DNA of 64,000 nt, taken from contig NC_134546.1 in the NCBI RefSeq assembly GCF_050624435.1, positions 39,821,501 through 39,885,500 on the forward strand, written 5' to 3'. The stretch comes from Tenrec ecaudatus (lineage: Eukaryota > Chordata > Mammalia > Afrosoricida > Tenrecidae). Position numbers and translations under genes: made by a program. Under the pieces are notes generated by a model. That model was not told the DNA's origin, did no database searches, and saw only the letters and a list, made by a program, of their open reading frames with translations. This document shows, piece after piece, positions 54,801 to 64,000 of this stretch. How positions within the stretch are numbered: position 1 is the stretch's first letter; every line of letters starts with the position of its first letter.

Positions 54801-57800
54801 CAACTATTCTCCCTCTCCTTTTTTGAGTTGTGCCTTACCATTAACTCTTCCTAAATTTCCTGTCTAATCTTTTCCATTGCTGTTGTCAATTTGATCCCAC
54901 AGAGATAGGTTCAAGGCAGACATTCTTTACTAGTTAAGATACTAGTTAGATTAGTTGTCGCTTGATTTTAATGAGACTTCATGGAACATTTTTGGCTAAA
55001 GTGTTGCGCCCCGCGCCTCTCCCCCCCACCCCAGAATGTCGCTGTGAAAACTACAAGCTGACCACCAACTGCACCACGGACAGCAGTGGTGAATGTCGCT
55101 GTACTTCTCTTGGGACACAAAATACCGTGGCTTGCTCTAAATGTGAGTAGAATGTCTTCATTGTCTTTGAACCTTACGGATTGGGAAGCATTTAGCTGGC
55201 TCCCATTGAAATCGTGTTTAGAAAGTGAATGCAGTGTTGAATGTAAACCTGATGATCTGCTCTTATAAACCTTCACTCAATACACAACCAAAGGGTTTTG
55301 TTTTTGCAATAGAAAGAAAGTGGGCTTGGGAGCATGCAGCGTTATCATAATCTTTCCATACTCAGAATTTTGTGTTAAATTATTTTCCCCGTCAGCATAA
55401 AGCTTCCGTCTGACATGAAGCTTTCTTTTTAGTGGCAGCTAAATGCTTGGTGATGAAGGCGGAGATGACAGGCTCAAAGTCCGGGAGAAGAGTGAAGCCT
55501 GAGGGGGCGATCCAGAACAACGATGGGATTTATGACCCTGACTGCGACGAGAAGGGCCTCTTCAAGGCCAAGCAGTGCAACGGCACCGCCACGTGCTGGT
55601 GCGTCAACACTGCTGGGGTCAGGAGGACCGACAAGGACACGGAGATAACATGCTCTGAACGCGTGAGGACTTTGTGAGTCCAACTGCCTATTACTCATTT
55701 TCATGCTTTTTGGAATTATCTCATGAAATTAGATAAATTATCTAATGAAATTAGTAAACTGTTTGAATATGTAATATGATATCATGGTTTGGAACCCAAA
55801 AGGCAAGGCGAACAGTAAACATAAATCTCTGCCCCGTCCCAAATGCCAGCTACTCAGTTTTCCTCCGTAGAACTTAAGACACCTAGTATGTAACTTTCAG
55901 AGGTATTTTATGATACCAACAATCAATCATCTATGTTTACTTTGTTTGAAACAAAGAAGGATCTGTTGGAAAGTAGGACTTTAGATCAATGATTGAACAA
56001 CATAAATGGCAACTCTGCATATTGACTTTGCTAGACAGCATAGACAATAATCATGTTGATTGTCTTGAAAGAGACTGGAGAAGCTCAGGATCATTGGTCA
56101 GGACAGACATTGGTCAGGCCTGACTTTAGAACCGACTGTTATTTGCTCATAGGCTTACTCAAGTTGAAGAACGTTCAAATAAGTCCATGAGAGCCACAAC
56201 CCAACTTTGAGTACATCACACTTGAATTTAGAGGCCATATCAAGAATAGATTTGATGTATTGAACACTATTGACCCAAGATCAGGCGCGTTGTGGAAGGA
56301 CACCAACTATATTATAAGCAGAGCAGCTAAAGTGAATGGAAGAAATAAATGAGTTGAAGAGAATTTCCAAAGCAGCATTTTGAGAAGACCAAGTATTAGT
56401 AATGAAATGTGAAAAGACCTGGAATTAGGATACCAAAAGGGAAGCTCACTACCAGCAGTTCTCAAGCTGAAAGAACTGAAGAAAAAAATGAAGCCTCAAA
56501 TTGCAATGGTGAAAGATTCTGTGGGCAAAGAAGCATCAGGAGATGGAAGGGATACACAGAGCCGCTGCACCAAAACGAAGGGGCTGCTTGGTGTCTGTCT
56601 ATTTCAAGAGGTTGCACATGATCAGGAACCTGTGCGCCTGAGCGAAGTCTACTTCAAAACACTGCTCTAGGCATTGACAGAAAGCCAACTGAAATGTATT
56701 AACATGCAAATACATTTTTGCTGACGATCGTTTAAAACTAGTTGTACATTGGTAGAGAACTGCCAGAAATTCAAGCTGGATTCAGAAGAGGATGTAGAAT
56801 GAAGGATATCATTGCTGATGTCAGGATAAGAATATCAGAGGTTGTTTACCTGTGTTTTATTGACTAGGCAGAAGCATTCAAGTTGTGGATAACATGCCCC
56901 AAAGTGGGAATTCCGAGCATTCACTTCTGCTCACATGGAACCTGACTAAGAGGCAGTCATTCAAATGCAACATGGGGATGCAGTATGATTTTTGAGTGGG
57001 GAACGGTGTACATGTGTCAAGGTTATATCCTTTAACCATACTTAATCTGTGTGCTGGGCTGTGAGAAGCTGGTTTGCATAAACAATAACTTGGCATCCGA
57101 GCTGGAGGAAGACTCATCAACCTGTGATACTGCCGATGATGCAACTTTGCTTGCTGAGAGTGAAGAAGCCTTGAGCCACTTATTGATGGAGAACAAATAC
57201 TACAACCTTCAGCATGGAGAACACTTCAACGTAAAACAAAAATCTTCACAACTGAGCCAATAGGCAACAGCGTAGAATAATCTGAGATCGTCATTGCCGG
57301 GGATTCCGTCTCATTTGGAGTCACAGTAAGCAGCTGACAGGAAACCGAAGGACATATCACCTTGGGTAAGCCTGGTGCCAAGGCCTCTTGAAAGTGTTGA
57401 ACAGCAGAGGTGCCACATCGAGGGCAAAGGTGCGACTTAGTTTGATGGTATTTTCACCTGCCTTACATATACATAGGAAAGCTGGACAATGAATGTTTTT
57501 TAAAGGCCCAAAAAGATTTTGATATCTTTGAATTAACCTCTTGGTAAAGAGTACCAACTATACGAGGGGGTTTCCAAAAACTTGTAGAAAAATTTTATTT
57601 TCCCTAAAGCTTTTTAAAACCTCTTCTCATGAACTCTCAGAAGAACGAACAAATCTATTTTGGAACAAGTACAGCCAGAGTGCTGCTTTGAAGTGAGGGT
57701 GGCAAGACATCATCTCACAAACTGGGGAAGGACCCGCCCCTGAAGAGAACAAAGTAGAGAGCGGGTCAGCCAGAAACGAGAGGGGCCCTGGACAAGGAGG

Positions 57801-60800
57801 GTTGGCCCCATGGTTCCACACAGCATTTGTGAGGAGGGCCAGGACTGGTCTTGTACAGAGGATTGCTGAGTCAGAACACCACCACGGTTTGTTTATTTTT
57901 TGTATAAGCAGCATTCTAAACATAATTTCTCCTGCGTTCTTTTACGTAACACACTTAGTAGATTGTGGTAAACATAAATAATATGGCTTATTTGCTCTTT
58001 TCTCTTACGTGGTATGGTTGGCTCAGATAATTTAATGAGATGGGACAGCAAGCTGTCAGGGGGCCGACTTCTCTTCTGGAGACCCGTCTTTGCTTCTTTC
58101 CATGCCTTGCTTCATCTTTAGCTGTATGTGGTCCAACACGCCGTCTCAGCCTTGGCCTCAGGACAGAGGGCTCAGATTAGATTGAGTAGCTTCCATGAAA
58201 ACAATTAGGGGCTTCCCTAATTTATAAGTTGTTTTGGCTAGCTCTGCTTTACTGCCACTTGAGAGTTTTAGTATCACTATTGGGGCTACTGTGGAGCAAT
58301 TGAGTTGTTAACAAACGGTTCATTCTGCCTTTGTACTTCACAGTTGGATCATCATCGAACTAAAACACAAATCAAGAGAAAAACCTTATAATGTTGAAAG
58401 TTTAAGGATGTAAGTATTGTTAAATTCTTGATTTTACTCAGTAGGTGCCCAGCCCTCCATCCTAAACCATTAGGAAGACATAAGCCTAGATAGTTTTTCA
58501 TACTTCTGAATATTAAGGTGTCAAAAGTACATTTTACACGTTACTGTGAGATCCAGCTGCAAGGCTGCAAAGAACTCCTGTGGTTTGCTCCTGCACTTGA
58601 CTCAGGCAGGTTCACCAGATACTAACATTTTGCTGTATTTGCCTTCCGTGTGCATGGATATGTGTGCACTTGATGAATTTACACATTTTACTTAAAAACT
58701 ATTTGAGAGAAGGTGTATATATGCCCTTTTATCCCTAAGTACATCCATGTTACATAATCAAGGATTTTCAAATTCAGGAAATGTAATATTAATGTCATCT
58801 TGTGCCAGTTTTCCCAATGTGATTTTTCCTTTACAATTAGATTCAAGTTAAACACTTTGACGTGTACTTAAGTCACAGCAGGGGGTGCACAATACCAATT
58901 TGTCTCATTACTAGTGATGTTAGCTTTGATTAAGATGATGTCCACCAGGTTTCTCCGTTGCAAAGTTAAGGCATCCCCCTTTGTAATGAATGAATCATCT
59001 GTAGACAGGTGCTTGAGTGCTCTGTAAATGTCCTGTTTGTCATTGAACTACCAGTCAAGAGTTTTTGTATCAATGAGTCAGTCTAACCTGAATCAGTTAT
59101 TACTGAGAGTTGTAAAATGACTAAATAGTATTAATAATGCTTAGTTAATAATCCTAGACCTTGAGCTATCTACTTAGTAGTACTTTTGAAGGAACGTTTA
59201 CTATTGTGTGATATAAATACTTGTTTAAAACTCAGACTTTAAATTATTTACAGGGCCCTTGAAGAGGCATTCACAACTCGTTATCAGCTGAATCGAAAAT
59301 ACATCACGAACATTCTGGTAGGGCTTAACAAGTAAAAAGTCCTGAGTGCTCTACAGTGTGAATTCCCCGGTGTTGTTTGGCTTCCATGCCTTTGAAAACT
59401 CCAGTGTGCCATTAACAAAGAGTGTCTTGTAGTTCCTTTTTTTAACTAAAAGATCATTTGATTGGGGGCTTCTAACAGCTCTTATAACAATCCATACTTC
59501 AATTTTGTACATATGTTGCCATCATTATTTTCTAAACATTTACTTTCTGTGTGAGCCCTTGGTATCAGCTCTTTTTTCCCCTTCTTCTCCCTCCCATCCT
59601 CATGACCCCTTGATAAATTATAAATTATTATTTTTATGTCTTACACCAACTGCTGTCTCCCTTCCCCCATGGTTTCTATTGTTCATCCCCTGGTGGTGGT
59701 GATGGTGGTGGGTGGGGGTTCATTGTTATCTGTCCCGCCTTCCTCCCCTGCTCTCCTCACCTTCTCCTAACCCTCCTAGTATCACTACTCCCATTTCTGT
59801 GCCTGGATTTCGTGTGTAGTGAACTCTTATCTGTACCCGTATACATGCTCCGGTCTAGCCCGCAGTGAAAGGCAGGATTGGGGTCATGATAGAGGGGGGT
59901 GAGGAAGCCTCAAGGAACCAGAGGAATATTGTGTGTTTCATCTGTGCTATACTGCGCCCTGGCTGACTCATCCTTTCCTGTGACCCTTCTGGCCGAGATG
60001 TCCCATTGTCCACAGATGGGTTTTGGGTCTCTGCTCTGAGCCCCGTCATTCTCAACAATATTGTAGTTCCTTTTAACGAAACTAGTCATCTTCCTAAGAA
60101 AGCCTCTTTCTGTTACTGCTTTTGGCACATACTTACTTCATAGGATGCTGTTTCTTTCTCCCAAGTCCTCTGGTTTAAGGAACTAGACCTTAACACCAGC
60201 TCTTAGTAGTTCCTTAACTCTTCTAACTCTGAATAATACCTGAATAATGCCATTGAACTCTATAAAGGAAATAAGAATTTATTAAATTCTTTGGATTAGA
60301 ATTGATGTATTTTTTTAAAACAAGTACTTGGGTGCAGTATACTTTTTTTACTCTTTAAAAGCAGAGAACAGTAAGTATATATAACATTTGGGGTTGCATT
60401 TCTTTAATAACTTGTTTTAAAGTCTTTTCAGGAGAAGCAAATTCCTTTCTGTGAGGGGCAAAAATATCTATTAAGGATTTTGAAGTATTACTATTAAATT
60501 GAATTTTCCACTGATGGACAGGAACGATGGTGCATGTTTATAGTAGAAAATCAAGCACTGAATATTCTGATTATGAAACGGATATTTTATATGATTTTGG
60601 ATATTTTAATTTGTTTTGTTTTTTCAATTTCCTCAGTATGAAAATGATATCATCACTATTGATCTGGTACAAAATTCTTCTCAGAAAACTCAGAATGAGG
60701 TGGACATAGCGGATGTGGCTTATTATTTTGAAAAAGATGTACGTATAGAGTATTTCTCACTTTTTCCTGTGTTCAAAAATCAGAGTTTTCTCATGTGTCA

Positions 60801-61638
60801 GTGGATTCAAGGTGCTTCTTTTTTCCAGTCATTTTATTGGGGCTCGTACAACTCCTAACACACTCGTACATGCATCCATTGTGGAAAGCACATCTGTACA
60901 TTCACTGCCCTCATCATTCTCAGAACATTTACTCTCCACATAAGCCCCTGGCATCAGGTCCTCATTTTTTCCCCTCCTTTCCCCCTCCCCCCTCCCTCAT
61001 GAACCCTTGATAATTTATAAATTATTATTTTGTCATATCTTGCCCTGTCCGATGTCTCTCTTCACCCCCTTTTCTGTTGTCCATCCCCCAGGGAGGAGGT
61101 CACATGTAGTTCCTTGTAATCGGTTCCCTCTTTCCAACCCACCCTCCCTCTACCCTCCCAGTGTCGCCCCTCACACCCCTGGTCCTGAAGGGATCATCCG
61201 CCCTGGATTCCCTGTGTTTCCAGTTCCTGTCTGTACCAGTGTACATGCTCTGGTCTAGCCAGACTTGCAAGGTCGAATTCGGGTCATCATAGTGGGGGCG
61301 GGGGGGGGGGGAGGGAAGCATTTAGGAACTAGAGGGAAGTTGTATGTTTCATCGTTGCTACATCGCACCCTGACTGGCTTGTCTCCTCCCCGAGACCCCT
61401 CTGCAAGGGGATCTCCAGTGGTTCATCACCTGTTTCTCCACATCACAGTTCCAACCTTTGCGCTGAGGACTATTCACGTGGTTCGTTTTGACGGTCCTTA
61501 CGAAGTCTTTATCTGTCATAATTCTGCCTTTGCCTCCTGTTTGTTGTTACTCATCTGTGTGTATACATTATATTGATAGTCTCCAGGAACAAGAAGTTAT
61601 GTGATAATACTATGTAACATGACATTTAAAAATACTTT

Positions 61639-61673
<35 letters not shown>

Positions 61674-62469
61674 ACTTTTTTATTCTATCTGGGATTTGAT
61701 TTAAAACTTTTGGCTTAAGGTTGAAGGAGTGGGGAAGGAGAATAGCAGGAAAGATGCATTGGCTATGTGTTGATAATGCTGAATCTGGAGGTGATAGGTA
61801 CATAGAGCTTCATTATACTTACCTTTCTACTTCTGTGTATGCTTTAAGTCTCTCCCACATTGAAAAACTTTTTTTTTTAATTGTTTGGGAGATTTTTTTT
61901 TCTTTTTAAAAATAATTTTATTGGGGCTCATACAATTTTTTTTAATTTAACAATTTATTAGGGGCTCATACAATTCTTATCACAGTTCATACATATACAT
62001 ACATCAATTGCATAAAGCACATCTGTACAGTCTTTGCCCTAATCATTTTTTTCTCCTCTTTTCTTTTTTTACATTTATTAGGGACTCATACAACTCTTAT
62101 CACCACATTTAAAAACTTTTTAAAAAGTTTCAGTGCATCAGGTTGTTGTCACTGAAACTTTAACAAAGTTGTGACAAGCCATTGTCTGGAATGTAACAGG
62201 TATGTAAGTATATTCGGATAAGGTTGGTTTCCTTAAATATTTTTAATTCCTTTTTTTCCTCGTGGTAGGTAAAAGGTGAATCTTTGTTTCATTCCCCCAA
62301 AATGGACCTGAATGTCGATGGAGAACAACTGGATCTGGATCCTGGTCAAACTCTGATTTACTATGTTGATGAAAAAGCGCCTGAGTTTTCCATGCAGGGG
62401 CTGAGAGCTGGCATTATTGCTATCATTGTTGTCGTGGCCTTAGCGGTCATCGCCGGCATTGTCGTGCTG
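51830..62469 (+). CDS. EPCAM: EPCAM, epithelial cell adhesion molecule (exons 1-7 of the gene; 3' exons beyond the window)
   Basis: EPCAM is a type I membrane glycoprotein of epithelia that mediates cell-cell adhesion and is cleaved to release a signalling tail. Seven exons join in phase: 51830-51899, 55035-55142, 55433-55673, 58344-58409, 59254-59317, 60637-60738 and 62269-62469 (852 nt, 284 residues), all with AG acceptors and GT donors. Visible in order are a signal peptide (1-21), a cysteine-rich N-terminal domain (about 25-58), a thyroglobulin type-1 domain (about 62-133, with the CWCV motif), a C-terminal ectodomain and a transmembrane helix ending at residue 284. The human protein has 314 residues, so only the cytoplasmic tail is missing. 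The sequon at human N74 is absent (MTGS here); N109 and N196 sequons remain, and an extra N-C-T sequon occurs at N35. No frame damage is visible. Identity is certain from protein similarity. Confidence 0.98.
52441..53169. other. EPCAM intron 1, non-repetitive part
   Basis: Unique intronic DNA just downstream of the CpG island. No specific element recognised. Confidence 0.45.
53170..53520 (+). mobile_element. Two AfroSINEs in tandem in EPCAM intron 1
   Basis: Sense copies at about 53170-53350 and 53352-53520. In the second, GACTTACATTCTTGG is duplicated around a G-run (53417-53457). Confidence 0.8.
53705..54136 (-). mobile_element. AfroSINE split by SPIN, EPCAM intron 1
   Basis: Tail and middle at 53705-53890 and head at 54116-54136 flank the SPIN-like element. 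Confidence 0.82.
53891..54115. mobile_element. SPIN-like hAT MITE, copy 3 (EPCAM intron 1, inside an AfroSINE)
   Basis: This 225-bp element has termini CAGCAGTTCTCAACC and GGTTGAGATCCACTG. It splits an AfroSINE, with the 8-bp duplication CGCTACAC (53883-53890) and CACTACAC (54116-54123). Confidence 0.87.
54514..54567 (-). mobile_element. Very short L1 insertion (54 bp) in EPCAM intron 1
   Basis: An antisense L1 tail (AGCAATTTTGTTGGGAGCT) lies between two perfect copies of TTTGGCACTTT (54503-54513 and 54568-54578). Confidence 0.85.
54690..54990 (-). mobile_element. Old L1 3' UTR fragment just upstream of EPCAM exon 2
   Basis: Segments such as GAACATACATCAACAATTTCC, GCTGTTGTCAATTTGATCCC and AGGCAGACATTCTTTACTAG match older afrotherian L1 3' UTRs. 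It ends about 50-75 bp before the exon 2 acceptor. Confidence 0.7.
55035..55142 (+). CDS. EPCAM: EPCAM exon 2: N-terminal cysteine-rich domain
   Basis: The 108-nt exon follows a C-rich tract and CAG acceptor (55032-55034) and ends at GTGAGT. It encodes the ECRCENYKL segment through NTVACSK, with six of the closely spaced cysteines of the N-terminal domain. Compared with human there is an N-C-T sequon at residue 35. An old L1 fragment ends within about 50-75 bp of the acceptor. Confidence 0.96.
55433..55673 (+). CDS. EPCAM: EPCAM exon 3: thyroglobulin type-1 domain
   Basis: The 241-nt exon encodes the thyroglobulin type-1 domain, with [12 protein letters not shown] as its hallmark and cysteines at residues 64, 97, 108, 114, 116 and 133. 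The dibasic R78-R79 pair corresponds to the known extracellular cleavage site of human EPCAM (R80-R81). The human N74 sequon is missing and N109 is kept. Acceptor AG is at 55431-55432 and donor GTGAGT at 55674. Confidence 0.97.
56150..57890 (+). mobile_element. RTE1 LINE fragment in EPCAM intron 3
   Basis: The fragment spans much of the RTE1 ORF. GAAATTCAAGCTGGATTCAG encodes the EIQAGF motif, and 57130-57180 encodes [13 protein letters not shown], where YADD is decayed to TADD. A mariner MITE interrupts it at 57564-57628 and the RTE1 3' end follows to about 57890. Sense relative to EPCAM. Confidence 0.85.
57564..57628. mobile_element. Mariner-type palindromic MITE, copy 2 (EPCAM intron 3, inside RTE1)
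   Basis: A palindrome starting CGAGGGGGTTTCCAAAAACTT and ending AAGCTTTTTAAAACCTCTTCTC interrupts an RTE1 copy next to a TA dinucleotide, as expected for a mariner target. RTE1 sequence resumes with the CAGAAGAACGAACAAATCT segment. Confidence 0.6.
58344..58409 (+). CDS. EPCAM: EPCAM exon 4: start of C-terminal ectodomain
   Basis: The 66-nt exon encodes [21 protein letters not shown]. The codon split over the exon 3-4 junction gives F140, where human has Tyr. Acceptor CAG precedes 58344 and donor GTAAGT starts at 58410. Confidence 0.95.
58410..59253. other. EPCAM intron 4
   Basis: An 844-bp intron with no recognisable repeat, the cleanest intron in the window. Confidence 0.6.
59254..59317 (+). 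CDS. EPCAM: EPCAM exon 5: ectodomain segment
   Basis: The 64-nt exon encodes [21 protein letters not shown] after a codon completed across the junction (Met). It ends in phase 0 before GTAGGG. Acceptor ACAG is at 59250-59253. Confidence 0.95.
59441..60061 (-). mobile_element. L1 3' UTR copy in EPCAM intron 5
   Basis: Antisense copy of an older subfamily with a perfect 13-bp TSD, TGTAGTTCCTTTT (59428-59440 and 60062-60074). Confidence 0.9.
60637..60738 (+). CDS. EPCAM: EPCAM exon 6: ectodomain segment with conserved sequon
   Basis: The 102-nt exon runs from [15 protein letters not shown] to VAYYFEKD and keeps the N-S-S sequon (N196 here, N198 in human). Acceptor TCAG precedes it and donor GTACGT follows at 60739. 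Both ends are in phase 0. Confidence 0.96.
60826..61415 (-). mobile_element. L1 3' UTR copy in EPCAM intron 6
   Basis: The antisense copy starts AGTCATTTTATTGGGGCTCG and ends near GGGGATCTCCAGTGG. It lies about 90 bp downstream of exon 6. Confidence 0.88.
61643..61672. repeat. AT microsatellite in EPCAM intron 6
   Basis: About 14 TA units. Confidence 0.95.
61907..62104 (-). mobile_element. L1 tail with nested double-tailed L1 (copy 3) in EPCAM intron 6
   Basis: An outer tail (61907-61939, ATTTTATTGGGGCTCATACAA) is interrupted by the unit 2/unit 1 junction characteristic of the double-tailed L1 (AATCATTTTTTTCTCCTCTT, then TTTACATTTATTAGGGACTC). The insertion point corresponds to the one used in copies 1 and 2. 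Confidence 0.75.
62269..62469 (+). CDS. EPCAM: EPCAM exon 7: juxtamembrane region and transmembrane helix
   Basis: The 201-nt exon starts VKGESLFHS and contains the segment [20 protein letters not shown]. It ends with the transmembrane helix (about 21 residues, [21 protein letters not shown] split as [10 protein letters not shown] and [11 protein letters not shown]). Donor GTGAGT is at 62470. The helix holds the region where intramembrane cleavage of EPCAM is known. The cytoplasmic tail of about 28 residues is not found up to 64000. Confidence 0.96.
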
Positions 62470-62929
62470 GTGAGTAGAGTTGAAGAGCTTCTTCAAAATC
62501 TATTCCTGAAATCTATGCATCTGGATTTTCTGACTAAAATTCTCTAGCGTGACTACCTGCCGTTGGCATTTCTGAACAGTCGCAGTTGAGCACCTCCCTA
62601 CCTCACAGCCATTGACGTTGCCATCAGGCACCAGGCGTCTTTCACAGAATGTCAGGCTCGGGCACGGTACCTGCACTTTCTAGCCGGTCCATGAAGTGAA
62701 GCAACGGAAGACAAGAGTAGCATAGAAAATAATGGAAGGTAGAACAAAATCCACAATCATTTTGTTAAACACCAAACGTATTGATGTGATCGAAACAAGT
62801 GGATCTCCCAAGATTGTGGCCCTTAGACAGCACACTCTCCTGGAACTGAACCCACCTTTCAGCCAAACAGTGGCCCATGAAGTGGACAGCACCACCAGGG
62901 ACGAGTGTGCCCTTCAGAGCAGTAATTTA
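62470..62929. other. EPCAM intron 7, first part
   Basis: Unassigned intronic DNA. 62700-62890 may be an old retroelement but is not named. Confidence 0.4.
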
Positions 62930-63308
62930 AACAAACTCCCACTCACTGCCATTATATTGAGTTTGACTCATGGCGACCTTATAGGACAGCATAGGACTGC
63001 CCCCATGAGTTTCTGAGACCATATAAAGGAGTAGAAAGGCTCCTCTCTCCTTCTGAGCAACTGGTGGTTTTGAACTGCTGACCTTGGATTTAGCAGTCCA
63101 AAGGGCAATCCACTACGCCTTCTCAGAACAACATAAACTCTCAATGCCTTCAAGTCAGTGCTGGTTCACAGCAAGCCCCCTGTGGGTTTCCGAGACTGTA
63201 ACTGTTTACAGGAATATAAAGCCCAGTCTTTGTCCCTTGGAACTGCTGCTGGTGGATTTGAACTACTGACCTTGAGGATCACAGCCCAATGTGTCACCAC
63301 TACATTAG
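62930..63308 (-). mobile_element. Two AfroSINEs in tandem in EPCAM intron 7
   Basis: Antisense copies at 62930-63122 and 63128-63308, each with the GTTTCNGAGAC and TTGAACTRCTGACCTTG segments. Confidence 0.88.
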
Positions 63309-64000
63309 GCAAGGGACCAAAATGGCAACATTTACTCAAAGACAAAGGACAGAAGGCAGGAAAGAGGGACAAATGGAAAACGGACCCCAGGGAAGAAATG
63401 GGGAGAGTACTGTTAACATTGAGGGATTGTAACACATAGATACATAGAATTTTTAAAATCACAGGTGATAAGTAACAGTTATCACGGGTGATAAGTAACA
63501 GTTCTAGATAACAAATGGAACTAATGATTCAAGTTAGTAGTTTATCCCCTTTACAAGCAGGGATGATTCTAGAATGTAAAGGTGAGACAACCAAAGTCGT
63601 AAGGCAAAAAACATTTTTGAAGCAGATTTTAAGGTATGTAGGAATTTATATTTTCAATTTAGTGGACTTGTCACACTTGACTATCCATCTGGAAGAAAAC
63701 AAAATTTGAATTCCTGTTTTGAGCCCCCTGAGGCTGGCCGCATTGCCAAGCTACGTGAGAAGGATAGGTCATAGGTAACACAGCACAGCAGTGTGAAAGG
63801 CATGGGTAGCATATTCGTGTTTCAAAACAAAGTCCAAATAGACTAACATTAATTTTGGAAGTATTTTTCAACCTTGTGTTAAGGGAAATGTTGAATAGCT
63901 AAGACTAAACTAAAAATATCGATGCATGAAACTAAGAAGGACATTATGCATAATATCCAAAGAGTTCTTAGAAATTGATGAAAGGAAGACATGAAACCAC
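63309..64000. other. EPCAM intron 7, right end of window
   Basis: Unassigned. A 22-bp direct duplication (GGTGATAAGTAACAGTT) lies at 63465-63503. The next exon was not found before the edge. Confidence 0.45.

Noticed and set aside
62470-64000. EPCAM exon 8 (cytoplasmic tail start, ISRKKRMAKYEKAE-like)
   Set aside because: No such coding segment with splice sites was found; it should lie beyond the right edge.

Overview
This window is mammalian nuclear DNA from an afrotherian, most likely a tenrec (possibly a golden mole). It is littered with the tRNA-derived AfroSINE, RTE1 (BovB-like) LINE fragments and an afrotherian type of LINE-1 3' UTR. It also carries three small hAT elements of the SPIN type, which is known to be patchily distributed in tetrapods and is reported from tenrec. 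No bacterial, plasmid or CRISPR features are present.

The only functional gene I can support is EPCAM, on the + strand. Exons 1-7 lie between 51830 and 62469 and give 284 residues in continuous phase: signal peptide, cysteine-rich N-terminal domain, thyroglobulin type-1 domain, C-terminal ectodomain and transmembrane helix. The last two exons (cytoplasmic tail) should lie beyond the right edge. Exon 1 sits in a CpG island (about 51370-52440) with no TATA box, GC boxes, ten CACCTG/CAGGTG E-boxes and an 86-bp-spaced promoter duplication.

The 51 kb upstream is a repeat-dominated gene desert with three processed pseudogenes: RAB34 (32311-33578, minus, from a transcript that includes the NARR alternative frame), RPS27 (34278-34620, minus) and ATP5MC3 (45993-46662, plus). 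Each has an A-tail and target-site duplications (TSDs).

Layout: 1-9000, AfroSINEs, LTR fossils (one LTR inside another) and L1 tails; 9025-11322, a multi-layer nest of L1s and a solo LTR inside one AfroSINE; 11300-23100, L1 3' UTR copies, many with clear TSDs, plus a repeat-poor island at 16152-17000; 23100-28000, AfroSINEs, RTE1 and probable L2; 27950-31165, one RTE1 copy split by an L1 and an ERVL-type LTR; 31480-34740, retrocopies inside older repeats; 35380-42300, an L1/RTE1 mosaic; 43100-50000, quieter DNA with small tandem duplications; 50070-51010, an RTE1 split by an L1; then EPCAM, whose introns carry AfroSINE, SPIN, L1, RTE1 and a mariner-type MITE.

I found no undescribed gene system. 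The most interesting signals concern retrotransposition: four L1 insertions at the same point and in the same orientation in the tails of other L1s, an L1 lineage with a double 3' tail seen three times, a candidate 3' transduction, and very short L1 insertions (24-83 bp) with intact TSDs. Family names are from memory and pattern recognition; no database search was run.
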